Source of the DNA: DASXKD01 sp963734725
GTDB taxonomy: Bacteria > Actinomycetota > Actinomycetes > Streptosporangiales > Streptosporangiaceae
Length of the DNA stretch: 64,000 nt
Direction: 5' to 3'
Assembly (NCBI GenBank): GCA_963734725.1
Contig: CAVTIX010000010.1
Span: forward strand, 62,001-126,000
The translations under genes were made by a program, and so were the position numbers. This document shows, in pieces, positions 34,575-43,328 of this stretch (the first letter of the stretch is position 1; every line of letters starts with the position of its first letter). The notes under the pieces were generated by a model, which ran no database searches, was not told where the DNA came from, and saw nothing but the letters and a program-made list of their open reading frames with translations.

Positions 34575-34997
34575 TCAGGCCCCCCGCGGCTGGACCAGTT
34601 CGGTCAGCACCCGGCCCATGTCAGCCGGGTGCAGGAAGGCGATCGAAGCGCCCATCGAGCCATGCCGGGGGCGCTGGTCCAGCAGGCGAACCCCGCGCGC
34701 GCCGATGGCTTCCAGCGCCGCAGTGATGTCTGCCACCCGGTAGCCGATGTGGTGAATGCCCTCGCCCCGGCGGGCCAGGAACTTCCCGACCGGGGTGCCC
34801 GGCCCGGTCGGCTCCAGCAACTGGATCCAGGAGGCGCCGCCGGGCCCCTCGCCCACGCGGAGCATGGCCTCCCAAACTCCCTGGTCTTCGCGCAGCTCCC
34901 GGCTGGTCACGGTGAGGTCGAAGACGGACTCGTAACGGGCGATCGCGGCCTCAAGGTCGTAACAGGCGATCCCCACGTGGTCGATCTGGTGCAGCAC
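34575..34997 (-). CDS. mce: Methylmalonyl-CoA epimerase
   Basis: It interconverts the (2S) and (2R) forms of methylmalonyl-CoA, between propionyl-CoA carboxylase and methylmalonyl-CoA mutase. The 140-residue vicinal-oxygen-chelate protein has IDHVGIACYDLEAAIARY (first metal His), QLLEPTGPGTPVGKFL, the HHIGYRVADI segment with the second metal His, and the end FLHPADMGRVLTELVQ. Length and motifs are standard. The start is ATG 34997, divergent from the thiolase 143 bases away. Gap 34344-34574 shows nothing supportable. Confidence 0.92.
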   Translation of the reverse strand: MLHQIDHVGIACYDLEAAIARYESVFDLTVTSRELREDQGVWEAMLRVGEGPGGASWIQLLEPTGPGTPVGKFLARRGEGIHHIGYRVADITAALEAIGARGVRLLDQRPRHGSMGASIAFLHPADMGRVLTELVQPRGA

Positions 34998-35140
34998 CGC
35001 CGCCTCCCGAGGTTGCCAGGCCGCTTCCGGCGCCTGGGCAGCCCCAGGGCGCCGCGGGAAATGTCATCTTGGTAATCCCTCGGTATCGTGGCAGACGTGC
35101 CGCCCGCGCCGCACCGGGGCGGGGGAGCAGCGGAGGAAGC

Positions 35141-36334
35141 ATGCCAGAAGCGGTGATCACCGGCGGGGCAAGGACGCCCATCGGCCGCCTGCTCGGCTCG
35201 GTCAAGGACCTTGCCGCCACCGATCTGGGCGGCATCGTGATCAAGGCCGCGCTGGAGCGCTCGGGTGTCGCCGGCGGCGACGTCCATTACGTGATCATGG
35301 GCCAGGTCCTGCAGGCCGGCGCGGGGCAGATCACGGCACGCCAGGCCGCCGTGGCGGCCGGCCTCCCGATGTCGGTGCCCGCGATCACGATCAACAAGGT
35401 GTGCCTGTCCGGGCTGGACGCCATCGCGCTCGCGGCCCAGCTCATCCGGGCCGGCGAGTTCGACATTGTGGTAGCCGGCGGCATGGAGTCGATGACCCGC
35501 GCGCCGCACCTGCTGCCTGGCGCCCGCGCTGGGCACAAGTACGGCGCCATGGAGCTGCTGGACGCCATGGCCTTGGACGGGCTAACCGACCCGTTCGACC
35601 ACACCCCGATGGGTGAGCTGACCGACGCGCACAACAAGCGCCTCGGCATCGGCCGGGCCGAGCAGGACGAGTACGCCGCGCTGTCGCATCAGCGTGCCGC
35701 CGCCGCGATCAAAGATGGTTTGCTCAACGATGAGATCGTGGCCGTCCCGGTCCCGCAGCGGCGCGGGGACCCCGTGGTGTTCGACACCGACGAGGGGGTG
35801 CGGGGCGAGACCACGGCCGAGTCGCTGGCGAGGCTCCGCCCGGCATTCGGGGCTGACGGCACGATCACCGCGGGCTCGGCGTCGCAGATCTCCGACGGGG
35901 CATGTGCCGTGGTGGTGATGTCGGCGGAGGCGGCCGCCGCCCGCGGCGCGCCAGTGCTGGCCGAGATCGGCGCGCACGGCAACGTGGCAGGCCCGGACAA
36001 CTCGCTGCAGTCCCAGCCCTCCCGGGCGATCCGGCACGCCCTGGGCAAGGCGGGGCTCGGGGTGGACGACCTGGACCTGATCGAGATCAACGAGGCGTTC
36101 GCGTCCGTGGTGCTGCAGTCCATGCGCGACCTGGGCGTCGGCCCGGACAAGGTCAACGTCAACGGGGGCGCGATCGCCATCGGGCACCCCATCGGGGCCT
36201 CCGGCGCGCGGATCGCCCTGCACCTCGCCTGCGAGCTGCGCCGGCGCGGCGGCGGCCTGGGCGCGGCGGCGCTGTGCGGGGGCGGCGGGCAGGGCAGCGC
36301 GCTGCTGCTGCGCGTGCCGGGCGACCATGCCTGA
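35141..36334 (+). CDS. atoB: Acetyl-CoA C-acetyltransferase (thiolase)
   Basis: It condenses or cleaves acetoacetyl-CoA. The 397-residue thiolase has the acyl-carrying cysteine in INKVCLSGLDAI (Cys about 88), the NEAFASVV motif, the catalytic GGAIAIGHPIGASGAR (His about 348) and the second cysteine in CGGGGQGSALL (about 379). ATG 35141 is preceded by GGAGGAAGC; the frame is open to 35069, but the extension is not family-like. It is followed by reversed repeat copy C and then meaB in the same direction. Confidence 0.93.
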   Translation: MPEAVITGGARTPIGRLLGSVKDLAATDLGGIVIKAALERSGVAGGDVHYVIMGQVLQAGAGQITARQAAVAAGLPMSVPAITINKVCLSGLDAIALAAQLIRAGEFDIVVAGGMESMTRAPHLLPGARAGHKYGAMELLDAMALDGLTDPFDHTPMGELTDAHNKRLGIGRAEQDEYAALSHQRAAAAIKDGLLNDEIVAVPVPQRRGDPVVFDTDEGVRGETTAESLARLRPAFGADGTITAGSASQISDGACAVVVMSAEAAAARGAPVLAEIGAHGNVAGPDNSLQSQPSRAIRHALGKAGLGVDDLDLIEINEAFASVVLQSMRDLGVGPDKVNVNGGAIAIGHPIGASGARIALHLACELRRRGGGLGAAALCGGGGQGSALLLRVPGDHA

Positions 36335-36345
36335 GCGCTCTTCAT

Positions 36346-36465
36346 GGCCTCCCTCGCGGGCGCTTCGCTGGCTTCGGGAGGCGTGTCCTCGCCGCCGGGA
36401 CACCGCAACGGCGCCTGGGGCGCCTCATGCGGCGTTCGGCCCGGCGGCTGCGGCGTGACACTGCC
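36346..36465 (-). repeat. Interspersed RBS-bearing repeat, copy C (thiolase-meaB gap, reversed)
   Basis: Read on the minus strand, this 120-bp copy runs GGCAGTGTCACGCCGCAGCC to GCGAGGGAGGCC and is followed by ATG (36343-36345 on the plus strand reads CAT). It has the full GGCGCC-CCA-GGCGCC stem and a perfect GTGTCC/GGACAC stem. It is about 92% identical to copy A. Here the ribosome-binding end points away from meaB, and no gene starts from it on the minus strand. It fills the gap from the thiolase stop to the meaB start. Confidence 0.85.
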
Positions 36466-36466
36466 C

Positions 36467-37480
36467 GTGTCTGACAAAAGGCATCTCGCAACCCGGTCTG
36501 ACCCGGCCGGACCGCCCTCGACGGCCGCGGACCGCGCACACGAGGCGATCAAGAAGACCAGGGCGGGCGATCCACGGGCGCTGGCCCGGCTGATCTCCCT
36601 GGTCGAGAACGCCGAGCCGGAGCTGCGGGCGGTCGCTAGGGCGCTAGCCCCGCTGAGCGGGCAGGCCCGGATCATCGGGCTCACCGGGGCGCCGGGGGTG
36701 GGCAAGTCCACGGTCACCGCCGCGCTGGTCGCGGCCTACCGCGAGCGGGGCCAGCGGGTGGCCGTGCTCGCCGTTGACCCCACCTCCCCGTTCACCGGCG
36801 GTGCGCTGCTTGGTGACCGGGTCCGGATGCAGGACCACGCCACCGATCCGGATGTGTTCATCCGGTCCATGGCCACCCGCGGCCACCTCGGCGGCCTGTC
36901 CCAGGCGGCCCCGCAGGCGCTGCGGATGCTGGACGCCGCCGGCTTCGCGGTGCTGCTGGTGGAGACGGTGGGCGTGGGCCAGGCCGAGGTCGAGGTCGCC
37001 TCGCTCGCCGACACCACGCTGGTGACCGTGGCGCCCGGCATGGGCGACGCCATCCAGGCGGCCAAGGCCGGGATCCTTGAGGTCGGGGACGTGTTCGTGG
37101 TGAACAAGGCGGACAAAGCGGGCGCCCAGGAAACGGTCAGGGATCTGCGGAGCATGATCGCGATGGCCCGCCGCAGCGCGGATGACTGGAAACCTCCCAT
37201 CGTGACCACGGTCGCGGTCAAGGGCGAGGGCATCGCCGAACTGGTCGCCAAGGTGGACGCGCACTGGGCCTGGCTGGACTCCTCGGGGCAGGGCGAGGCC
37301 CGGCGGCTGGCCCGGGCCCGCGAGGAGATCGCCGCGATCGCGCTCGCCGAGCTGCGCCGGCGCGTCGGCGGCCTGCCCGGGGACTCCCGGCTCGACGACC
37401 TGGCTGGCCAGGTCGCCGAGGGCAAGCTGGACCCGTTCACCGCCGCCGACGAACTGCTGGACGCGGACCCGCCCGCCTAG
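36467..37480 (+). CDS. meaB: Methylmalonyl-CoA mutase-associated GTPase MeaB
   Basis: MeaB is a G3E-family GTPase that guards cobalamin-dependent acyl-CoA mutases during cofactor loading. The 337-residue product has Walker A GAPGVGKST (about 74-82), VDPTSPFTGGALLGDRVRM, the switch region VLLVETVGVGQAEVEV and the base-recognition VVNKADKAG. GTG 36467 is chosen because it lies just past the repeat; the frame is open back to 36344, but that part is the reversed repeat. No good ribosome-binding site precedes 36467, so the start is uncertain. Its likely partner is the isobutyryl-CoA mutase subunit encoded at 41637. Confidence 0.9.
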   Translation: MSDKRHLATRSDPAGPPSTAADRAHEAIKKTRAGDPRALARLISLVENAEPELRAVARALAPLSGQARIIGLTGAPGVGKSTVTAALVAAYRERGQRVAVLAVDPTSPFTGGALLGDRVRMQDHATDPDVFIRSMATRGHLGGLSQAAPQALRMLDAAGFAVLLVETVGVGQAEVEVASLADTTLVTVAPGMGDAIQAAKAGILEVGDVFVVNKADKAGAQETVRDLRSMIAMARRSADDWKPPIVTTVAVKGEGIAELVAKVDAHWAWLDSSGQGEARRLARAREEIAAIALAELRRRVGGLPGDSRLDDLAGQVAEGKLDPFTAADELLDADPPA

Positions 37481-37499
37481 AGTCGTTAACCCCCAACCC

Positions 37500-37560
37500 G
37501 TTTGTCATGGTTGGCGCAGCCATCCCCAAAGAATGTGATGGTTGGCGCAGCCAGACAAAC
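37500..37560. terminator. Composite hairpin with duplicated 16-bp near-palindrome
   Basis: GTTTGTC (37500-37506) and GACAAAC (37554-37560) frame two direct copies of ATGGTTGGCGCAGCCA (37507-37522 and 37538-37553). Each copy is itself nearly palindromic, so the DNA can form one long stem or two short ones. It lies between the convergent meaB and DUF2127 genes and probably acts as a terminator, though an operator is possible. Confidence 0.5.
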
Positions 37561-37606
37561 CTTCCGGGTGGGGAGTGCCTAGGAGCGCGGGCCGCGGGGC
37601 AGGGAA

Positions 37607-37631
37607 TGTGGTCGTTGTGACAACGACCACA
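37607..37631. terminator. Perfect 11-bp stem between convergent genes
   Basis: TGTGGTCGTTG (37607-37617) pairs with CAACGACCACA (37621-37631) over a three-base loop, 11 bases from the DUF2127 stop codon. Probably the terminator of that gene. The CAACGACCACA arm recurs twice at 20847-20888. Confidence 0.55.
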
Positions 37632-37641
37632 ACGAGGGGTG

Positions 37642-38772
37642 TCAGCGGGCGCGCCGGCGCCGGGGGAGGGGTGGCGCTGGCCCGTCGGCCGCATCGCTGG
37701 GCGTTGGCTCGCCGGCGGGCGCGGGCGTTGGCCCGGCGGGAGGCGCAGGCGCTGACTCGCTGATCGCAGGTGCTGCCCCAGCGGATGTCGGCTCCGTGGC
37801 CGGGGTTTCCGCGTCGCGCCAGGGGGCCCCAGCGGCGGCCTGGGTTTCCGCGTTCGGCCAGGGCGGCCGGGCGGCGGCCGGGGTTTCCGCGTCGGGCCAG
37901 GCCAGCCCCGCGTCCGGCCCGGCCAGCCCTGACGCAGCCAGGGGGCTGGCGGCTGGCGGAAAGCCGCCGGTGGCGGCGGCTGGGGCCGTCGCTTCCGGCC
38001 CGTCTGCCGCGCCTTGCTCCGCGTCGAGGGTAGCCATCTCGGCGTCCAGGATCGACTCGCTGCGCAGCTTGGCCTCGTAGGCCTTCTTTCCGCCGCGCAC
38101 ACCGAACAGGCGCTTGGTCAGCACCAGGTAAAGGACCAGGGCCAGGTTGATCACGAAGGCCACCACACGGAGCACGGTCACCTTGTTGGTCAGGTCATAG
38201 ATCTCGTACGGCAGGCCCAGCGACGTGACGATCATCGCGAAGTACTCGCCCCAGCGCTTGACCAGCCACAGCCCGATACCCTCGATGACCTCGATCAGCG
38301 CGTACGCGCCGAGGCCGAGCGCGATGTAGCCCAGCGTGCGGGAGTCCACCGTGAAGGCCTCGTGGAGCAGGCCGAGCAGCTTGGAATGCTCCACACTGAA
38401 GCCAAAGTCGCGCAGCAGCGCCCTGAGCGGCGACAGCGCCTGATCGTAGGCCTGCTCGAAGGAGAGCCGGGATACCGAGAACCGCCACACCGCGATAGCC
38501 AGCGCGGCGAAGATCAGCGCCCGGAGGAACCGTTCCACCGCGAAGATGCGCAGGATGAGGGCACTGCGCACCTGCTCGGCGCGCCGCACTTGGGGCGCGT
38601 CCGCCGCTGGGCCGGTCGCCACGGGCTCGCCGATGACGAACGTCCCGCAGCGCAGGCAGCGCCAGGCTGGGCCCTCGCGCGTGGCGACGTTGAGCCGGTC
38701 GCGCAGCGCGGGCTCGTCGGGGGCGAACGTCAGGTGCCCGCTGGCCCCGCAGCCAAGCAGGCTCCAGTCCAT
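37642..38772 (-). CDS. DUF2127 membrane protein with repetitive C-terminal tail
   Basis: The 376-residue protein starts with a small cysteine-containing segment (CGASGHLTF, LRCGTFVIGEP; a possible zinc knuckle with CLRC). Three to four membrane helices typical of DUF2127 follow (RALIFAALAIAVWRF, YIALGLGAYALIEVIEGIGLWL, VTVLRVVAFVINLALVLYLVL, about residues 80-240). From about 260 comes a disordered Ala/Pro tail with repeated WPDAETPAAA-like units. The function of DUF2127 is unknown. ATG 38772 is the start; the frame continues upstream antisense to the marR gene, which is rejected. It is divergent from marR, 39 bases away. Confidence 0.75.
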   Translation of the reverse strand: MDWSLLGCGASGHLTFAPDEPALRDRLNVATREGPAWRCLRCGTFVIGEPVATGPAADAPQVRRAEQVRSALILRIFAVERFLRALIFAALAIAVWRFSVSRLSFEQAYDQALSPLRALLRDFGFSVEHSKLLGLLHEAFTVDSRTLGYIALGLGAYALIEVIEGIGLWLVKRWGEYFAMIVTSLGLPYEIYDLTNKVTVLRVVAFVINLALVLYLVLTKRLFGVRGGKKAYEAKLRSESILDAEMATLDAEQGAADGPEATAPAAATGGFPPAASPLAASGLAGPDAGLAWPDAETPAAARPPWPNAETQAAAGAPWRDAETPATEPTSAGAAPAISESAPAPPAGPTPAPAGEPTPSDAADGPAPPLPRRRRAR

Positions 38773-38811
38773 GTCAGGCAGCCTAGCCCGGGCCAGCCGT
38801 GGCGGTAGCGT

Positions 38812-39351
38812 GTGCCTGTGGCGAAGCCGCTGGACCTCCCGTTCGATCCGATTGAGCGCGCCGCCGAGATCTGGGCGGAAAGGTTCGGCCCGGCCGACGC
38901 GATGGCTGCGGTCACCTCGATCATGCGAGCGCAGCAGATACTCCTGGCTGGGCTGGATGGCCTGCTCCGCCCGTACGGCCTCACCTTTGCCAGGTACGAG
39001 GCGCTGGTGCTGCTGGCGTTCAGCCGCGCCGGCTCGCTGCCGCTCCGGGTCATCGGCGAGCGGCTCATGGTGCACCCCACCAGCGTCACCAACACCGTCG
39101 ACCGGCTGGAGCGGGACGGCCTGGTCCGGCGGCGTCCCAACCCCCGCGATGGCAGGGGAACGCTGGCGGAGATCACCCCGGGTGGCCGCGACGTGGTGAC
39201 GCGTTCGACCGCGGACCTGATGGCCGCCCGGTTCGGGATGGCCGGGTATGGCCCGCCCGAACTCGCGGAGCTATTCACTCTGCTGCGCGGGCTGCGGGTG
39301 TCGGCCGGGGACTTCCGGCCAGCGCCGGTCGCGCCCGCCGGCGACGGGTAG
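38812..39351 (+). CDS. MarR-family transcriptional regulator
   Basis: The 179-residue protein has the winged helix pattern of MarR: a dimerisation helix (MRAQQILLAGLDGLLRPYGLT), the DNA-binding LRVIGERLMVHPTSVTNTVDRLERDGLV given as positions about 84-111, and the wing RRRPNPRDGRG. The start is GTG 38812 or GTG 38818; TAGCGT lies a few bases upstream and could be a -10 box of a leaderless transcript. It is divergent from the DUF2127 gene, so it may regulate that gene or itself. The ligand is unknown. Confidence 0.87.
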   Translation: MPVAKPLDLPFDPIERAAEIWAERFGPADAMAAVTSIMRAQQILLAGLDGLLRPYGLTFARYEALVLLAFSRAGSLPLRVIGERLMVHPTSVTNTVDRLERDGLVRRRPNPRDGRGTLAEITPGGRDVVTRSTADLMAARFGMAGYGPPELAELFTLLRGLRVSAGDFRPAPVAPAGDG

Positions 39352-39372
39352 CCGCGACACCGCCACGCGGCC

Positions 39373-40783
39373 TCAGCGGACCGGGGACTTCTGCCAGTGA
39401 GCCCCGCCGTCGTAGGTGAACCAGACCCCATCCAGGCCTAGCTTGACCGGCACCGCGACACCCTGAGCCGAGGTGGTCATCCCCACGTAGGAGTAGCCGC
39501 CGGGCGCGCCCGCCCCGCGGGCCGTGTGCCAGCTCACGGCGCCATTCCCGGGGGCGCCGGTGGAGACGTCGATGCCGTTGCTGGTCGCCACCATGACCGG
39601 CCCGTCCGGTGTCCCGGAGAGCGAGATGGCGATGCCCTGCGCCGGGGCCAGGCCGGCCAGGCGCCAGGTACGGCCGCCGTCGGCCGAGTAGTAGAGGGTC
39701 TTGGTCTGCGTGCCGCCGCTGCTCTGGTCCGCGCACAGCAATGCGAGCCCCGGGCCGGTGGACGCCAGCATGGCTTGCAGTGGGTGGCCGTCGACCTCCG
39801 CGGCCCCGGGGGAGCACGGAAGCGTTCCCGGGCCCGAGGTGACCAGATGCCAGTGCGGGCGGCTGGTGACCGGGCCGCTGAACAGTTGGCCCCCCGGGGC
39901 CAGCAGATAACCCCGGCTGCCGGTAAGGACCAGTTGCGCGGAGGCGGGAGCGCCGCCGCTCGCGCCGAGGCCGGTCACGCCCGCCACGGGCGTCCAGGCA
40001 TCTTGGCCGGCCGGGCTGGAATAAAGCGAGAAGCTGGTGCAGCCCGCCGCGAAGTCCGCGCCGGTCCCGGCGCACCGGGCCCAGATCGCGAACGCCACGC
40101 CGCTCACGGTCTCCAGGCCGGTCACCCGCATCCCGTGGGTCGCGATCTGCCTCCAGTGAAGGCTGCCGTCGTGGGTGGCATACAACTGCGGGCCGAACGC
40201 CCACCCGTGGACGCCGTCGAGGGACCTGATCTGGCTAACCCCGGTGCTGCCGTCTGGCGCCCCGGTGACCGGCGCCGGCATGCCATGCCAGCTCTGCCCG
40301 GCGTCGTTGGTTCCCGCGACCGAGGTGCAGATGTTGGGGTCGGGCGGCCCGCAGTGGCCGGGGGTGCCTGGCCTGGCCGATGACCCACCCGGTGTCCCTG
40401 GAAACGAACGTGACCGAGGCGGCCGCGAAGTGGGGCGGGACCAGGTCCGACGTGGGTGAGGGCGTCGGCGTTGCGGAGCCCTCCTCGGACCCGGCGGTGC
40501 CCGAAGATGACGGCTGGGCCGGACTTGGTGAGTTCTGCTGCGCTGGTGTCGTCGCGCTGGATTCCGCCAGCGGCGCCTCGCCGACATGCCCGGGCGCCAC
40601 CAGCCGGGGGACGGCGATCGCGGCCGCCGCCACCACGGCGGTCCCGGTGACGGCGATGGCCGCCTGCCTGAGCTTGCGCCGGCGCGCCCGCTTCCTGACC
40701 TGCTCGAAGGTGCCCGGACGTGGCAGCAAGGGCGTTACCCGTTCCTCGAGCCAGGTGTCGATGTCGTCGCGGGGCTCATCCAT
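39373..40783 (-). pseudogene. Membrane-anchored BNR/Ycf48-like protein, split by a frame change
   Basis: From ATG 40783 the minus strand encodes an N-terminal cytoplasmic part (MDEPRDDIDTWLEERV), a membrane helix (about residues 40-60, AAIAVTGTAVVAAAAIAVP), a Ser/Thr/Pro linker and the start of a beta-propeller (SVTFVSRDTGWVIGQA). Near 40366-40376 the frame changes. The propeller continues (GTPGHCGPPDPNICTS, IRSLDGVHGWAFGPQLYATHDGS, LYYSADGGRTWRLAGL, WFTYDGGAHWQKSPVR) to 39373. One extra or missing base in a GCCAGGCCAGGC run explains it. It overlaps the upstream sigma factor by 8 bases and is probably its membrane partner. Confidence 0.8.
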
Positions 40784-41327
40784 GAGCTTCCCCCAGCACA
40801 GCGCGGAGCCTGGCGCGTGCGTGGTGCAAGTCGGCCTTGACCGTGCCCTCCGGCCGCCCGAGCATCTCCGCGACGTCCCGGACCGGGAACCCGGCGTAGT
40901 AGTGGAGCAGGAACGGCTGGCGCAGCCGGTCGGGCAGCGACTGGATGAGGGCGCGCACGTCCACGTCCTGTGCCGGGTGATATACGGCCTCGGCCGGGAT
41001 GGTGGCGCTCACGGCGCGCAGCGCGCGCCGCTCCCGGCCGAGCCTGCGCCAGTGGTCTCTGATCAAGTTCGTCGCGATCATGTAGAGGTAGCTCTGCGGA
41101 TTGTCTAGGGACGACCACCGGGCCAACAGCCTGGTGAACGCCTCGGATGCGATTTCGTGCGCGGTGTCGTCATCGTCGACCAGGCGCCGGATCCAACCTG
41201 CGAGCCGCGGGTAGCACGCATGGAACAACTCCTCGGCGGCTAGCCGGTCGCTGGCGCGGAACGTGCCCACGTGGTCTCCCCGGCTGGATGTGCCCGTGGG
41301 GGCGATCCACGGCCCTGCCAAGGCCAT
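40776..41327 (-). CDS. SigE-like ECF RNA polymerase sigma factor
   Basis: The 183-residue protein contains sigma-2 (ELFHACYPRLAGWIRRLVDD, then NPQSYLYMIATNLIRDHWRR) and sigma-4 (SLPDRLRQPFLLHYYAGFPV, then EMLGRPEGTVKADLHHARARL). The start at 41327 follows GAGGACG and was preferred to the long upstream frame. Its last codons overlap the start of the next gene (ATGGATGA), which encodes a membrane-anchored propeller protein, so the two are coupled. That arrangement suggests an envelope-stress type circuit in which the partner may act as sensor or anti-sigma; that is inference. Confidence 0.9.
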   Translation of the reverse strand: MALAGPWIAPTGTSSRGDHVGTFRASDRLAAEELFHACYPRLAGWIRRLVDDDDTAHEIASEAFTRLLARWSSLDNPQSYLYMIATNLIRDHWRRLGRERRALRAVSATIPAEAVYHPAQDVDVRALIQSLPDRLRQPFLLHYYAGFPVRDVAEMLGRPEGTVKADLHHARARLRAVLGEAHG

Positions 41328-41588
41328 CGTCCTCGGCGCAGGCGCGGCGATCTCGACAGGTCCGGTTTGCACAGGTCTACCACACCTTCCGTGCGGTCTC
41401 CGACTTGCTGTCCGGGCACGCCCCCGCATTGCCCGGGCATTACCTGAGACGCCGTGGAGGCCGGTCCGGTTGCGGTGAAACGTGCCGCTGGGCCGGCGGC
41501 GCCGCGACGAACCCGGGCCGCTGAACGCCCGCATCGCCGGCGGCGGGCGTCGGCCCGCCTCGGAAGCGGGGCTAGACTGAGAGGCAAG

Positions 41589-41608
41589 ATAGTAGGACGT
41601 CCTACTAT
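41589..41608. promoter_or_regulatory. Perfect 20-bp palindrome over the icmA promoter
   Basis: ATAGTAGGACGTCCTACTAT is a perfect palindrome, extended by AA and TT outside a mismatched pair. It starts about 11 bases after a likely -10 box TAGACT (41573-41578), so it covers the expected transcription start of icmA, 29 bases before its ATG. This is where a dimeric repressor would block transcription. No -35 was recognised. The rest of the 309-base gap 41328-41636 shows nothing else. Confidence 0.7.
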
Positions 41609-41636
41609 TTTGGCTCAGCGGCCCCGGAGGATCTCT

Positions 41637-43328
41637 ATGGACGCACCTGCAGCACCCGGCGCGCAAGAGGCGGAGGACGGCCGTCGCCGCTGGCAGCGCC
41701 GCTATGACGCGGCGCGGCGGCGCGAGGCGGACTTCACCACCCTGTCTGGCCTAGAGGTCGATCCGGTGTACGGGCCGCCGCCCGGCAGTGTGGCGCCCGG
41801 TTTCGAGCGGATCGGCTGGCCGGGGGAGTTCCCGTTCACCCGTGGCCTGTACCCGGCGGGGTACCGGGGGAAGGCCTGGACGATCCGCCAGTTCTCCGGC
41901 TTCGGCAACGCCCGCCAGACCAATCAGCGGTACAAGATGCTGCTGAACGCGGGCGGCGCCGGGCTGTCGGTCGCCTTCGACATGCCCACCCTCATGGGCC
42001 GCGACTCCGACGAGCCGCGCGCGGCGGGGGAGGTCGGCCATTGCGGCGTGGCCATCGACTCGGCCCGCGACATGGAGGCCCTGTTCGACGGGATCCCGCT
42101 CGCCGATGTCACTACCTCGATGACGATCAGCGGCCCGGCGATCCCGGTGTTCTGCATGTACGTGGCGGCCGCGCAGCGGCAGGGCGCGCAGATGGCGGCG
42201 CTGAACGGCACGCTGCAGACCGACATCTTCAAGGAGTACATCGCGCAGAAGGAGTGGCTGTTCCCGCCGCAGCCGCACCTGCGCCTGATCGGCGATCTCA
42301 TGGAGTTCTGCGCCCGCGAGATCCCCGACTACAAGCCGCTGTCGGTGTCGGGCTACCACATCAGGGAGGCCGGGTCCACGGCCGCGCAAGAACTCGCGTT
42401 CACCCTGGCCGACGGGTTCGGCTACACCGAACTCGGGCTGTCCCGGGGCCTGGATGTGGAGGTCTTCGCGCCCGGGCTCTCGTTCTTCTTCGACGCGCAC
42501 ATCGACTTCTTCGAGGAGATCGCCAAGTTCCGCGCGGCCCGGCGGATCTGGGCGCGGTGGATGCGCGACACCTACGGCGCGCGGACCGAGCGCGCACAGT
42601 GGCTCCGGTTCCACACTCAGACCGCCGGGGTGTCGCTGACCGCTCAGCAGCCCGACAACAACGTCGTGCGCACCGCGATCGAGGCGCTGGCCGCCGTCCT
42701 GGGCGGCACCAACTCGCTGCACACCAACGCGCTCGACGAGGTGCTCGCGCTGCCCAGCGAGCGGGCGGCGGAGATAGCGTTGCGCACCCAGCAGGTCATC
42801 ATGGAAGAGACCGGCGTGGTCAACGTGGCTGACCCGCTCGGCGGGTCGTGGTACCTGGAGGCGCTCACCGACCGGCTGGAGCAGGAGGCGGAGGAGATCT
42901 TCGCGCGGATCCGCGCGCTCGGCGCCGACGGCTCGATGATGAGCGGCATCCTGCACGGCATCGAGACCGGGTGGTTCTCCGCCGAGATCGCCGAGGCGGC
43001 CTTCGTCTACCAGCAGAAACTCGAGAAGGGCGACAAGAGGGTCGTCGGGGTCAACTGCTACCCGGACACGGTCGGGCAACCGGTGGAGATCCTGCGGGTG
43101 AGCCACCAGGTCGAGCGGGACCAGGTGGCCGAGCTGGCGCTGCGGCGGGCCGAGCGCGACGCCAGGGCTGTGGACCGGGCGCTGGCCGAGGTCATCGCGG
43201 CGGCGAGGTCCACCCAGAACATGATCCCGTCCATCCTGGCCGCGGCTCAGGCCGAGGCCACGCTCGGTGAGATCTGCGGTGCGCTGCGGGATGAGTGGGG
43301 GACGTATTCGGAGAATCCGGCGTTCTGA
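41637..43328 (+). CDS. icmA: Isobutyryl-CoA mutase large subunit
   Basis: With a separate small B12-binding subunit (not in this window), it interconverts isobutyryl-CoA and n-butyryl-CoA. The 563-residue TIM-barrel protein is of the acyl-CoA mutase family. Two residues distinguish it from methylmalonyl-CoA mutase: Phe86 in TIRQFSGFG (Tyr in the mutase) and Gln204 in EYIAQKEWLFPP (Arg in the mutase). These correspond to the Phe80/Gln198 pair I recall for isobutyryl-CoA mutase. No cobalamin-binding DXHXXG domain is present, as expected. ATG 41637 follows GGAGG by six bases. MeaB, adenosyltransferase and thiolase genes nearby supply cofactor care and C4 chemistry. Confidence 0.9.
   Translation: MDAPAAPGAQEAEDGRRRWQRRYDAARRREADFTTLSGLEVDPVYGPPPGSVAPGFERIGWPGEFPFTRGLYPAGYRGKAWTIRQFSGFGNARQTNQRYKMLLNAGGAGLSVAFDMPTLMGRDSDEPRAAGEVGHCGVAIDSARDMEALFDGIPLADVTTSMTISGPAIPVFCMYVAAAQRQGAQMAALNGTLQTDIFKEYIAQKEWLFPPQPHLRLIGDLMEFCAREIPDYKPLSVSGYHIREAGSTAAQELAFTLADGFGYTELGLSRGLDVEVFAPGLSFFFDAHIDFFEEIAKFRAARRIWARWMRDTYGARTERAQWLRFHTQTAGVSLTAQQPDNNVVRTAIEALAAVLGGTNSLHTNALDEVLALPSERAAEIALRTQQVIMEETGVVNVADPLGGSWYLEALTDRLEQEAEEIFARIRALGADGSMMSGILHGIETGWFSAEIAEAAFVYQQKLEKGDKRVVGVNCYPDTVGQPVEILRVSHQVERDQVAELALRRAERDARAVDRALAEVIAAARSTQNMIPSILAAAQAEATLGEICGALRDEWGTYSENPAF

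Noticed and set aside
36344..36466. N-terminal extension of MeaB through the repeat
   Set aside because: The extension is the reversed interspersed repeat and unlike any MeaB N-terminus; the frame is open only because the repeat is GC-rich.
35582..36717. Minus-strand genes starting from the repeat copy C ribosome-binding site
   Set aside because: The frames are antisense to thiolase and meaB and show no protein family; the ribosome-binding site there appears unused.
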